From NCBI GenBank assembly GCA_024663395.1, contig JANFAH010000044.1:62001-126000 (forward strand): DNA of 64,000 nt, in the 5' to 3' direction. Shown here one piece after another: positions 1 through 10,957 of the stretch. Every line of letters starts with the position of its first letter. Positions within the stretch are counted from its first letter, which is position 1. Below the pieces are notes generated by a model. The model searched no databases. It was not told where the DNA came from and was given only the letters and a program-made list of their open reading frames with translations. Source of the stretch: Pisolithus tinctorius. Lineage: Eukaryota; Basidiomycota; Agaricomycetes; Boletales; Pisolithaceae. The position numbers and the translations under genes are program-made.

Positions 1-354
1 AGAGAGCGGGAGAACGCACAATCTTTGACCGTATATACTCGTTCCTCCCCTTCCTGTACCTGTTGGGTCGCCCCCTTGGATCATGAAGTCCTAGATGTAC
101 TCGTGAGACGCAAAAACATGGATAAATACTGGGCGCTCACCGCGACAATGCGATGGAATGTGACGCCATTATAATATCCCCGTTTCACGAGTTCTGCAAA
201 ATTTTTACATGTCTGATGGTTGGTAGAGCCACGAATAAGCTGCCTGCGTATGAGTGTTCGTGAAAGTTTGACATACACGGGGCGCATGGTCCCAGTACAA
301 CTCCAGTTGAACATCGCCCAAGCTCGTCTCCAATACGACAGATTCTTGGGACAT
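1..354 (-). CDS. Cyclophilin-type peptidyl-prolyl isomerase, PPIL1-like (5' part, runs off window)
   Basis: Cis-trans prolyl isomerase of the short single-domain spliceosome-associated PPIL1/Cyp1 class. Reading the minus strand, exon 1 (354-277) starts at an ATG giving MSQESVVLETSLGDVQLELY, the usual N-terminus of this class. A 64-nt GT-AG intron (213-276) leads to exon 2 (212-141), TCKNFAEL...GYYNGVTFHRIV, containing the catalytic FHR motif. A 50-nt intron (91-140) leads to exon 3 from position 90 with DFMIQGGDPTGTGRGG, the substrate-binding Q and GDPTGTG loop. All phases join without shifts. The C-terminal half lies beyond base 1; a donor may sit near base 20. PPIL1 is the closest class by length and motif spacing; other small cyclophilins are possible. 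Confidence 0.88.
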
Positions 355-599
355 CCTCTGGAAGCGTCTTTGAAATAAATCACACAAACTTGGGCTTTGA
401 AAACCTTGTCTGTGTTCGTCGATCGCTGGCAAAGGGAGGACTCGTCGGACTAATTTGGTATCAATGTGATTGCGTGAAAAGTTGAAGGGGACACTGACAT
501 TTCTGCTGTTTACTATCAGTTCCTTGCTGTCGTCAACGAAGTCATTTTATGCTCCCAAGTCTCGGTTCGTGGCCGATGGAAGCCAGACCTTTGCGATTC

Positions 600-1031
600 G
601 GATCCACATGAACGTATATGAAGGTCGAGTCTTTATCGACGAAGGCGGTCTCTGGACTTCCGATGTCCCGCAGGGCTCCTTGATGATAATGCTAAATCCA
701 CTATACAGGCAGTTCGTATGGCGGGATATGCTCGAAAATGTAGGGAATTCTATTGGCACCCTCACGTCTCATACAGGTGTCGTGTGGTAACTTTCTGCAG
801 GTCCCAACGGTGAATGTGTATCAAACTAGCTATGTCTACTGCACTGGTGGTGTCTAATTTGGAATCGTCCACTCAGGTGGAAGCTGGATTCACTTGACAA
901 TATCCGGGTCCCGGGGGGGTGTTTATGTAAAAGCCTTATCGAACGATGTCGGAGGCTCTTACAGGGGTTCGCTTTGTGTCGAGAAGGACGATCCCTCTTG
1001 TTATCTACATATAACATTGGTGCGTTCTTAA
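600..1031 (+). pseudogene. Decayed copy of the downstream beta-trefoil-like gene
   Basis: Translation fragments follow the intact gene at 2106-2641 step by step but in shifting frames. Around 610-665 a fragment (VFIDEGGLWTSD) parallels KVFNEDGLRFHDD; near 680-715 DDNAKSTIQAVRMAG parallels DDDAKFTVTKLKNG. After an intron-like segment ending in CTGCAG (about 813), GPNGECVSN matches GPNGKIVNM and then stops at TAG. Another frame gives FGIVHSGGSWIHLTISG and YRGSLCVEKDDPSCYL, again matching the paralog, with a TAA inside. At least two in-frame stops and two frameshifts make it non-functional. It is most simply a tandem duplicate, about 1.5 kb upstream of its partner, same strand. Confidence 0.7.
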
Positions 1032-2105
1032 ACGTTTCCTTCCAGAGAATTCTGGGGGCGCAGAAGTCTTGCAGAGTAAATCGTGTAGAAGTGCCCGTGC
1101 ACTGGTATCAAAACGAACAAGTTCACATGGCTGATGGGGCTCCCACAAGAATGACAGTGTTTCCTTAAACGAATGCACTGACTTGGAGATATCTAGGGGA
1201 TCCGTAACGTGATCTTCTTGAGCGTTTCAAAGTCTCCAGAAGTTTCCTTTCAATGGTTTGGACTCAAGTTGAGGCGGCACTGGTTCATCGTAACTGCCGA
1301 GGGAAACAGCAGGGGATGCGGTCGGCAGACGATTCTGGTGCTTTCTGGAAGCTTGGTTCATCACACATGCGGTCCATGGAAGTCCAAGGGACATGATAAT
1401 TTTGGTCAAAGAGCGCTCCGCGATCGCATAGATAAGGAAGTTCCCGATATTTCCTGGCCCATCAGAGCACTGGGCGCCTGTTCACAATTATACTAATTTG
1501 TGGGGTAGCCAAGTCAAAGCCGTTCAGGTGGAATGTTCTTATGCCCTGCATAGCTGGTAGGTTACAAGGCATATGTCTTGCTGGTCCAGGGTCGTAGGAC
1601 CTGGTCAAGTAACGGAACATCACCCACAGCGACCCGGGCAATTTTGCTCCTTATGGTGAGTTATTTTAACAACCCTATTTTAAATAACCCACGATTGTCA
1701 CGAGTATCGGTTTTCGCAAACCTCGGCATTCCCCCACTAGGTTCGGCTGTCGGATGCAACTCATCCCGGTTGAATGGAACACATCCTTCTAATCTCCCAA
1801 CATTCTTGCTGCCTGCCCGGCATTCGGGGTTGTCGTGGAGCACTGCTGGGCTTCTCATCAGATGTCTCTTGTCAGATCCCTGAATTCTAGGGACGCGACC
1901 AACAGGTCCTTGTCATATTTCTTGATCTGGCTATTGCGGGAACGTATAAATGGTGAGTCGAAGGGTGGCTGTCTAACAGGTCATCTGCCTGCTCTTCATA
2001 CCACAAGTCAGCAAGTCGCGCACTTACACCCCAGGATCTGATGTACGTGCCCACCGCCAAAGTCAAACCCTTTGGTTGACATCTTGTTTGGACTTCCCTC
2101 AGACA
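1032..2105. other. Intergenic stretch between the two beta-trefoil copies, no supported gene
   Basis: Short open frames on both strands (for example plus 1209-1496 and 1578-1883) show no recognised motif and no consistent exon chain. A third, more decayed duplicate cannot be excluded, but I could not align it. Confidence 0.4.
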
Positions 2106-2641
2106 ATGACAACTAAAGTAGCGTAGCCTATTGGAATGCTATGGAGATGCTAATCGACCTTTCGTGTGCAGGAACGAGTGAATGTTTCAGGCACTATCGC
2201 ACTCAAATCGCAGGATGGAAGATACATGAAGGTCTTTAACGAAGATGGTCTTCGATTCCATGATGACACGCTAGATGATGATGCAAAATTCACCGTGACA
2301 AAACTAAAGAATGGCAACATAAGTTTGAAAGGTACGTAGTTTGTTACTGGGAATTTCCTAGCTCTCACACATAATACTGTGCTTCAGGTCCCAATGGAAA
2401 GATCGTGAATATGTATTATGTCAGTGATGTCAAGTGTGCGGGGCCCCACGGAGGCGTTGAATTTGGAGTGATACAATCGGGAGGCAACTGGATCAAATTG
2501 ACTATCTCCGGATATCAGGGTATGGGCTCGAGGTGCAAATTTTTGTCGAGTGTTCCTGGACACGAAGCCTACCATGGTTCGCTCGCTGTTAAGGAGAATG
2601 AGGACCATTCTTGCTACTTTTCCGTCGAGAAGCTGGACTAG
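2106..2641 (+). CDS. Small beta-trefoil-like protein (141 aa, fascin/lectin-like fold)
   Basis: Three exons: 2106-2117 (MTTK), 2172-2331 and 2388-2641, joined by introns of 54 and 56 nt with GT-AG ends; stop TAG at 2639. The 141-residue product has repeated short hydrophobic/Gly patterns of a beta-trefoil: IALKSQDGRYMKVF near residues 11-24, ISLKGPNGKIV near 54-64, VIQSGGNWIKLTISG near 83-97 and FSVEKLD at the end. The 'LKGPNGKIV' element recalls the repeat of fascin/hisactophilin-type and some mushroom lectin trefoils. No signal peptide or membrane segment, so probably cytoplasmic. The ligand is unknown and I do not assign lectin or inhibitor activity. A broken paralog lies upstream at 600-1031. 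Confidence 0.72.
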
Positions 2642-3291
2642 CTTTCTATGTTTACGGTCCAATACGCCACTCACCTACATATACGTTGCCCCTGTATGAT
2701 CTTGCAGAATGAAACTGAAGATTTCTGAAGAACAGAGCTGTGTGACGAGCGCTTTAAATGGTCTGGCTAGGCAACACAGGCCACGCCCTCCTTTACGGGG
2801 ACCCCGAACCACGTCGAATGATGAGTTTACGACACTACGACAATCGTGACCACAGAAAAGAAAAGCATGGTGGACTAGTGTGCTTATAAAGTTATCCGTC
2901 GACATCATTACGGATCAAACTTCTAGCTGTCGGGAAGCGTGTCTTGAGGGAAGCGCCGGACTTGTATGGGATATTACCGCTCCGCTTGCCAATACATTAC
3001 CAACGACTTTATGATGCTTAAAGCGTCTTAAAGCGTCACTTTTTGGGGATTTGATCTCCTCAGATGGCAACTGATAGGGGACAGATACTCCGTACTGCCA
3101 ACGGTGACCATGATTTCACTTAGACCTTCAATTGCTTCGAATTCGAGCTTGGCTTCAGCATGATACTAGACAACACAACACTTCGAAAATATATCATACA
3201 TTGTGGGTGCGTTTACTACCCGATAGCCATGTCCGCCGCATTGTCAGCTCTACTAACCGTATCACACCAGTGAGGAAAGGCCAGACGTCGC
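2642..3291. other. Intergenic region, nothing recognised
   Basis: 3' flanks of two convergent genes (beta-trefoil gene ending at 2641, hemerythrin-like gene ending at 3292). Only short open frames without motifs are present. Confidence 0.5.
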
Positions 3292-4042
3292 CTAAATGCC
3301 AGCCTTCCCCTTAGCTGCCTTGATCTCTTCCTCTGTCGGGAATTTCGAAAACAGGTCTTTGATCTTGTCCATGGGGAGAGCAAGGAACCCAGCCAATATT
3401 TCGTACGGTGGCTTGTCTGGTGCCGAGGGATGGGGTCTATGTCACAGCGCTCAGTCAGACATTGCGTATGAGGCGTGAAAACCAACCTCGTGGGTGCAAG
3501 AGCCTTGGTCCTCTGAAATTCACGTTCGGCATTGTAAGACTCCTCCGTCTGCAACTTGGACTCCAACAGAGGGAGGTCGTGTTCCTCTTCGCCTTTCATG
3601 TGCTCGGCAAGGACATCGTTCACCTTGCTCAGGACGTTTTCGTGTTCGGGTGTACCAACAGAGAGATTTCCAACGCGGGCTAACAAGACTTTGACTTCCT
3701 AAAGGCCTACGGTCAGCAGATATTTTTCGCAATAGGGTGGGTTAGTGGCCATTACCCTATGCTCGGTGCGGTCCTTATCCGCCATTTTCTTACCTTCCTC
3801 CCCGAGCTTCTTTTCGAAGAGTGGATAGACGACTATCTCTTCGCTGACGGAATGCCTGGTCACCACCCAGGTATATTGGTTGGACCACTTTTCCTTGCTC
3901 TCCGCGTCCGCAGCGTTCTTGTACTGATCATAGAACAACTTTATCTGTGTACCGTAGGTTAGACAGCGGCGACGAAAAGAGGACGGGTGACAACTTCGCG
4001 ATGGTCATGCATGACAGTCTCCTTCAGTGTTCGGGTGGCCAT
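3292..4042 (-). CDS. Hemerythrin-like HHE cation-binding protein (about 198 aa)
   Basis: Four exons on the minus strand: 4042-3992, 3944-3756, 3698-3487 and 3436-3292 (stop TAG at 3294-3292), with introns of 47-57 nt and matching phases. Exon 1 gives MATRTLKETVMHDHREV with the first metal-ligand helix (HDH). Exon 2 carries TRHSVSEEIVVYPLFEKK (H...EE...YP), the core HHE signature, and TEHR. Exon 3 has EHENVLSKVNDVLAEHMKGE and HDLPLLESKL, the second half of the four-helix bundle. The tail PSAPDKPPYEILAG is typical of fungal family members. The family binds non-haem di-iron and is linked to oxygen/NO or iron handling; the precise role here is unknown. The first donor (GTCACC) is weak, so the exon 1 boundary is less sure than the others. 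Confidence 0.85.
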
Positions 4043-4104
4043 TGTCTTCAGCGCGAACGCAGTCGTTGAACTGTGGTTTCAGGTGAGGTGGTAGGTGGGA
4101 GCGA

Positions 4105-4855
4105 CTAAGCACGATCCACGACAACAAGCTGCCTTCCTTTAAATGCTCGCAAAAAGCTCCCGTAGCTTGATCGAGGGATATACGAACTCGCCTTATATGA
4201 CATCATTCCATGGTAAGGACGTAGAGCGCAAGACGTACTGGACGCATAAAGGCGAACTTCTGATTGGCTTACCATGTTACGGCCGCCAATCCCCATCCAC
4301 AGCCTGATCGGAGTATGACGCATTTTCGATCGGAGGATGTGCCGTATGCGTCATTCCAGCAGTAACTTCGTATGTCGAGGTCCAGGCCATGCATTTGGGG
4401 ATAGGAGGAGTCTAAGGGGAGTGCACCTGAGTCGGAGGTGCGTACGCCTACTAGGCTGCCTCTCATTTGCAGTTCGACTTTTATACCGCAGGTAAACGGA
4501 GCTGGTAACCCTCGCCCATAACCGATATCAAATCCAGTAAACCTGGAGCACTTGAGCAATTGTCCCAAAGCCTTTCCATGTCGATCAATCTTCCACTCTT
4601 TCGGTCGTGAGTGTCATAACACTGGGAAAGTAGTTCCGCGTTGCTTGCGTCTAATTTCAAAGCCAAAGTTAGGGTTGTCTGTGCAGTTGGAGACATGCAC
4701 TTACCAGACTTCGACGGCAGGGAGGCCCTTCCACGACATAAAACCGTCCGGCTCCTGGAACCCTGGCGGATGCCTATGTCAGGCTTTCCGAAGGTACGTC
4801 TGATATCATATTTGGTCTTTGCAGGTGAATTTGGTAGTTGGACAGCCTATAAATA
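4105..4855 (-). CDS. Unrecognised multi-exon protein
   Basis: A chain of open segments on the minus strand separated by plausible short introns. An upstream segment near 4850-4713 ends at GTAAGT; 4658-4560 follows (ASNAELLSQCYDTHDRKSGR, then RLWDNCSSAP); 4559-4270 continues (LLPAPFTCG-type region, then SSYPQMHGLDLDIRSYCWND and RKCVILRSGCGWG), ending at a GTAAGC donor. A last exon begins near 4196. Two reading frames remain possible for the last exon: one stops at 4105; the other reads RVRISLDQATGAFCEHLKEG and runs toward the neighbouring start at 4042. Conserved-looking Trp/Cys/Gly content suggests a real gene, but I recognise no family. The start codon was not located with confidence. Confidence 0.4.
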
Positions 4856-4859
4856 TAAC

Positions 4860-6177
4860 AAACAGTAGAGTTAATTCGTATTGTTGTACTTACAGTACGT
4901 TAGAATTTGAAGCGTATGAAGCGTATAGTCTACTGCGACTTGCTTGGCCAGGGTGAACAATTGGAGCAACAATCTCCCATTTCCACTGATCGACCTATAC
5001 CCACGCACTGGCACGAGCTAATAGCACAGGCCACTAACGTGTATTAGTTTGTGCATGATAGGGTGTTGAAACGTTGACATTTGTTTGGTACTCGAGCCAA
5101 ACTTACGTAAGCTCAACTTCCGAGCTTCCGAACTTCGAAGAGTCCCGACCGTCGAGCCAATTCGCCAGACTAATTACGGCGAGACTAACAACATCGCCAA
5201 AATCCGGTCAATGAATGCGCCAAACCCGACCCCTCCCTGATACGCATCCCGAGTTCTCGGTGATAGAATGGCCGACTTTCCACGAATATAGGGTAGAGAA
5301 CTGGCGTTTGGCCCGGGACGGGAGCGGTCGTATCATTCGCGGAGCAGTGGCATGGTCGTGGCTCGATCTGTGTTTGCCACTTTTCACCTCGCTTTTGTGG
5401 CCGAGGGTGGGTCATTTTTCTTTCCTCCTGGCGTTTCCTTGCGTAGTACATATAAACCGCGTTCAGCTTCAGGGAAACTCCACGGCACTCGCTCTAGTAG
5501 GCGCTGTCCTGTCCATTTTTGCATGGTCACGGTGCAGCCAGGTTCTGTATGGTACGTGTATCCCGCAGAATTATCGACGATGACGAAAACATGCTACTTC
5601 CTCCTATTCTCATTTCACAGAATCAGTGCTAGTGTTTCCTACTCTCGGTATTCAGCTAGAGACTCATCGCGGACACCCGTGGTTAGGGTCGCTCTCAGTG
5701 TCGCGACAGTTCATCCACGTCTCTTGCCTGGAGGATTTTGTGATACACGAAGGTCTTAGGAGATGGAACGTTCGTTATTTTCTGGCTGCAATCAAACGAT
5801 CGAGCAACAGTCCCGTTTCGTTCTGTGTGGCCTTCGAGGTGAGCCACCCAATCCGCGTCCCGTCGTCGACTCAATTCCGATTGGTATATTTTTTCCCAGA
5901 ACATTCTGCCTTATTTCCCCGCGCTTTTACAAGTATATTCTAGAGTGCAGAACTCTATGTTTCCTCGGGAACCAGAGACTCGATAAGAAATACCTTGACA
6001 ATGGAGTATACCCGCCCAACTGTATCCTACCCGAACACTATTACCATCTTAAAGTCATAATGATGTCAACTATTCTACGGATGTCTCAGACACCCGGTAA
6101 CCAGCTTTTGTGTATGAGTGTCTCCGTAGTCGCATAATAGCGGTCATCCACTGCCTCTGTCGTCAGCCGTTCCACGT
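4860..6177. other. Long intergenic region, no supported gene
   Basis: Plus-strand frames at 5215-5583, 5352-5759, 5626-5943 and 5763-6137 overlap in several frames and carry no recognisable motif or coherent splice pattern. The region is the 5' flank of the gene ending at 4105 and the 3' flank of the IST1-TBC gene. It may hold untranslated regions or a poorly conserved gene. Confidence 0.4.
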
Positions 6178-9100
6178 TCATTCCTCGCTCTCATATGCAC
6201 TAAGCAATCCGTCGTAGCCCTCATCGTCACCTTCCTCTGCAGCACTGTCCCTGGTCTCCCGTACCTCACGGCTACCAGTAGACACCTTCCGCGTACGCAC
6301 ATGTCCATCTACCAAGCCCTTGCGCAAACGCATATCATTCATGTCGTGAGAACTCTTCCTAGCTGGAGACCGACGCGGTGACACCGGTGACGTTGCTGGC
6401 CCAGACTCCGCAGAGTCGCTACCCCCGAAATTCCCTGCCCGTGGTGTAAGTTCCTGCTCCTCCGGCCACTCTGGCAGTGCTAACGACCTCGGACTTGCAC
6501 CTTTCTGTTGCTCGACGACCGTCGCCGTATTTGGCTTCAAGGTATCCCGTATCCGGAGGTTCGCGGGACGCGCCGTGTAGCGTTTCGACCGCAAGCGCGC
6601 GTTCTTTGACGATGGTGTATGCGAGACAGACGAGTCGGATGTATCATCTACTTCATTCCCGGCACGCACAGGGGGAGGGGTTCGCTTCCTCACGATTGCA
6701 CCACTCCGCCCCGGCAACTCCAGCGATGCATGCGCTGAGTCACCCGCAGATATCGCTACGCGGTCAACCCCATTTATGCGGACGGGTGTCGTGTATTGGT
6801 TGAGTGGCGTAGGAGGATTGGGTGGCGATGGGACCGTTGTGGGAGAATCGGGGCCATCGGCAGGGCGCCATCCGCGCTCAGGTGCCGTTTCCTCTGCAAT
6901 ACTTCCACTCGCAAGAGGAAGCCCTCGTATACTCGAGATACTCGTGTCCGAAGAATGCGCTGGAGAGAGCACGCCCCACGGCAGACGTGGCGAACGCGAT
7001 GCGAGCGCCATCGGCGATACAGACTTCCGGTTCAAAGGAACGCGCCGGCTGCTCCCATCTGAATCGTAGTCGGATCGAGCACCTGCACTACGAGAGTACG
7101 TCTTGCTGAACACCTCTGACAGTGACAGCGACGAGACCGACGATACGGATTCTTGTCGCATCGCGTGGCCCTTCGAGAGATGTACATCTGACCACTGTTG
7201 CATGTGAGATGGCGGGGTACGTCCGCCCGAGAGCCCCGATGACGGAGACTTCTTCGAGATCATCAACGTCTGAGAATTTAACAGTAGTGGTCGCGGTGCG
7301 CTCTTCGTGGGAGGGGCAGAGCGCGTTTGTAGCGATGCAATGGAGGCCAGGGATTCTTTTGTTTTATGAATAAACGCCTTATCTGATCGAGGCGAAAGTT
7401 CTGGACTTGGACTAGATGGTTCAGTCAAAGCTTGTCTCCGCGGCAGCGGGAGGAAGCTCTCGCGGGGCGAGCGGAAGAAAGCAGGACGGGGGGGATCTTT
7501 AGATTTACCTGTCTCTGTTCCAGACAAGGATCCTCTTTCTCGAAGCCTCTCAGGTTCGCTACCTGGCCAGGTGCCCTTGGGAGGTGCCAGCTCTGAAGAG
7601 GTACTTCTGGGTGATGATACGTCCATCACCGAAGAAGACGCATTACTACCCCTCCGTGAACTCCACGCATTCATGGCCTTAGCGCGCCAATTCGTGCTGA
7701 CCTTGGAAAAGGCTGCAATAGTGTCCGAGTCCTTCAGCTTCCCAGCGTAGCTCCATAGGGCCGTCTGAACGGGCTGAACCGATGGCTGCTGTTTCTCTTC
7801 TTCCGCCAGGGAGGGCGGCGAGGGGGAAGGGGACGATGGCGTCGTGGGAGACGGTATCTCGTCATCCATCGAACTCTGGTTCGTAATACCCCTCCACACC
7901 GTGTTCGCAAACATGGATGTCAACGACTTCGCACCTGGCGTTTCCGTCTCGTTTCCATCGTCATGCTCACTCTCGCCCTCTGTGGTCTCTTCCTCATCCG
8001 ACTCTTCCTCTCGCTCCTCCCCATCGTTCCCCGTGAGAGGCGTTCCAAGGCCTTTCCACATCGTCGCTTTAAGCCGCGCGCCTAGCGTCATTCCATCCGC
8101 CTTCTGTACTCTCACGGCCTCTTCTTCGAGTCGTTTCTGCGAAACATCAAAGGCAGTCTGCAGCACACGGTCGATACCGCCTGCAGCATCGATCGGGTAT
8201 GCTTGAAGTAGCGCCATGCCTTCCATGAACGCATCACTGAGTTCCCACGGTCGAAGTGGGGACGGCGGGGGGAGTGCTGCGTGCTCGTACGACCACAGAC
8301 TTGGTGTCTGACGATTTTGCTTTCCGAGTCTGAGGAAACAAGAATCAGTGTAAAAACGACATTGACTAGCAGAACCAGGCAAACGCAAAAGGATCGTACC
8401 GGAACAACGGCGTGCGCGCACGGATGAGAAGGCTGACACATATATCCACCAGACAATCCAGTTTGGGATTGGAGTTGCGGGTTCTCATAGGACATGCAAA
8501 AATGACGTCCCAAACGGGGAACACGACCGGCAGGGGCAGGGTTTGGGTCAACAGTGTGGAGAGCCAACGGCTGTCATCACCTGTGAGACAGATCCTCAGC
8601 CGATACGAGCACGACCTACTATGAATAATGTGGTAAAGCAGGATCAAGGCTCTTAGCGTGCTGGGCAACAATGTGAGCGACTAAACAAAAGAGAAAAGCC
8701 AAGGATGAGCTTACCAAATTCTCTGCTAGTTCTCCGTCCGCGTGGGCCAATCGTTCGCTGAACCTCCGCATCCACACCTTACCACCTTGTTCATCCTCTA
8801 GCTCGACGAGCTCTCCAACCAGTGCCTCAAACAACCAAAACGTGTCTGCTTCTGCGTGGGCGGCATCAGCTGGTTCGATCTCTCGAGTGAGAGCCGAGTA
8901 TAACGGAATGAGCAGTGCTGGTACATGCGGTGCTTGGTTTGCAGGGTTGAGACAGACGTGCAAGTAAAGAAGGCGGAGGAGTGCGGAAAGATGTTTGCGG
9001 TGCGCAGGTGGTGAAACGAATGACTGAGCCTGAAAAAGGGTTGTATGTGTTCCTTCCCTCTGTGAGGGGTTCGAACCCGAAGGTGGTTCAGCTTGGACTT

Positions 9101-10678
9101 CATGTTCAAGTCGAATTTCAGGGATGGCTTGTAGTTCTGGCTCAGTATTTCCCCTACGAATAAGTTCTAACCTGACGTCGAGGTTACGTGCACAGTCGAT
9201 TTTGATAGCTTCTTCTGCTTCTTCGTCAAGAGGACACAACGTAGAATTCTCTGGCTCATCCTCCAACTGTGAGAACAGTTCGAATGGTAAATGGAACAAC
9301 GATTCGGATACTTTGAGAATGGCAGCGTCGGTACGTGCAGGTGGCGTCGTTGGGGGCGGAAGACTTGAGAGTGGCCCGAGCAATCGTTTGACGAGATCCT
9401 TGGAAAGCATTTAATGTATGCGGGTACTATCACTTTCAAACACTCACATAGTAACTCTCCCTCTGCTTCTGGCTCTCCTTCTCCCAAGTCGATTCCGAAA
9501 CCGGAAGCGTACCAAAAAGCAACCTGAAAAACCGCGCGACAGCATGAGCCACCACTCCGATATTCCCCGTACCATCATCGTCCATTCGCCTCACCTCCAT
9601 ATCCGGGGTCTAATCCACGGAGGATCGTCAGGAAGACCTGCAAACGAACAGCAACAAAAGTTCAGCCGCTCAGCGTTGAAATCGAGCGCATACAGCCCTA
9701 TGCTGTGCACATACCGTGCGAACATAGCCTCCGCAGACGCGGAAGATCGACGACGGTGGAAGAACCCAAATCCAGGATTTCCGAGAGTTGATCCAAACTG
9801 CATCCGCCGGGGTCAGTATCAATTTATCATTTATCCACAAACCACAAAACTCTTCATGGAAGAAAGACTTACATGTCCTGACGGCGAGGTTGGGGAGTCC
9901 ATTTGACGTTGTAAGTATCTGCTATTTTGACGAGGCAGGCGTCCATCTGGGCTGCTGTAGGTGCGGAAGATGAAAGGATGTCGAGTACCTATTTGTTTGT
10001 CCGTTCGTTCAACGTCTGTGTTGAGAATCCCCAGTGAATAATGCCATCTGCGGAGAGTCATACCTGTTTGGCAACAGTTTTCTGGCTATTCGTTACTGCT
10101 GAATGGGCAAAAGTACGACCAAGGCGCTGTACGAGGACGTCCCGAACCAGACTGAGATCTGAGAGAGCGGTGAACGTTCGACGATGACCACCCGTTTCGA
10201 ACTGTTTCGCCTGACCTTTTGAGTCGGCACTCGGTGCAGCGTACACGATGGTCGAAGCGGCCTCAGTAGTTACCGGACTCAGTTGTTTCCTGTATTAAAT
10301 CAGAACAGAAGCCAGCACAGTCGGGGCAGCCACGCCACCCATCCACGCAATATCATTTTAAACGTTTGAATATACGTGTGCGAAGCCCGAATGTTGGACG
10401 TACCCGTTCTCCAACTCGGCCACGCGCTCGAGCACGACGCATACGCACATCTCTAGGACCTCCAGTAAATCGCCCATCCTGTCTTCCCACATCAGATTCT
10501 GGGCTTTAGCCCGCGCCAGCCCGACGTTGCCATTGTGCAGTAGCGTGGCGATGTCCCGGCGTGTAATCTGTCCCTGGGAGTCCTTGCGTTCTTGTAACTG
10601 ACCGAGCCGATGCGACGTCGTCCTTAGGAGTGTCTGGATGTCGTTCGCGTCAGTAAGTGGCCCGGGAACGGTTGGCAT
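6178..10678 (-). CDS. IST1-domain / TBC (Rab-GAP) fusion protein with Ser/Pro-rich tail
   Basis: Minus-strand gene with about ten exons. Exon 1 (10678-10404) encodes QERKDSQGQITRRDIATLLH, then GLARAKAQNLM and LLEVLEMCV, the IST1/DUF292 helical domain. Exon 2 starts at 10289 (TEAASTIVYAAP), followed by LVRDVLVQRLGRTFAHSAV and IADTYNVKWTPQP. A GTAAGT donor near 9870 joins in phase to LDQLSEILDLGSSTVVDLPR, then RLCSHGLPDDPPWIRPRIWR, the start of a TBC1D13-type domain. That continues with KQRESYYDLVKRLL, an IxxDxxR motif (IKIDCAR, about 9205), AHAEADTFWLFEALVGEL, HYSYRWLSTLLTQTLPLP and VWDVIF. The last large exon is a roughly 650-residue Ser/Pro/acidic tail ending at TGA 6178. IST1 modulates ESCRT-III/Vps4; TBC domains stimulate Rab GTP hydrolysis. 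The TBC part has no ATG of its own after an in-frame upstream TAA, so a single fused gene is the simplest model; two genes with a cryptic first exon remains possible. The start could lie one small exon further upstream. Confidence 0.78.
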
Positions 10679-10957
10679 GATCGGGATGGTGATTCGGTAG
10701 TGAAAGGCGGCGGACTTGCCTTGAACGCGACGGGATCCCAACTTGCCATGTTACCGTCGCCAGGGTGGTGGAGTTGGTGCGTAACAGAGGTGGATATGAA
10801 AAGTATTCAAGCTTCAAGTGCTGCGTATGACCCCGAATTCATAGACGGAGTTGTCCCACTCTGGCCGAAAAACCAGTGCAAGCCATGTCAAAAAACTGTC
10901 ACACTACCAGTGGAAGTAACCAAGTAGTATTTTTGAAGTCTATTAGTTATACATTCG

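Noticed and set aside
5185..6137. A plus-strand gene before the IST1-TBC 3' end
   Set aside because: Frames overlap in several phases without motifs, conserved splice chain or codon bias, so I left the stretch unannotated.
8112..8671. Separate small genes overlapping the start of the 753-codon minus ORF
   Set aside because: They are exons and intron readthrough of the IST1-TBC gene; their in-phase splicing gives the expected TBC C-terminal motifs.
9059..9085. TTCGAACCC B-box-like sequence as a tRNA gene
   Set aside because: It lies inside the TBC exon (encoding SGSNPSQREG) with no A box or cloverleaf around it.
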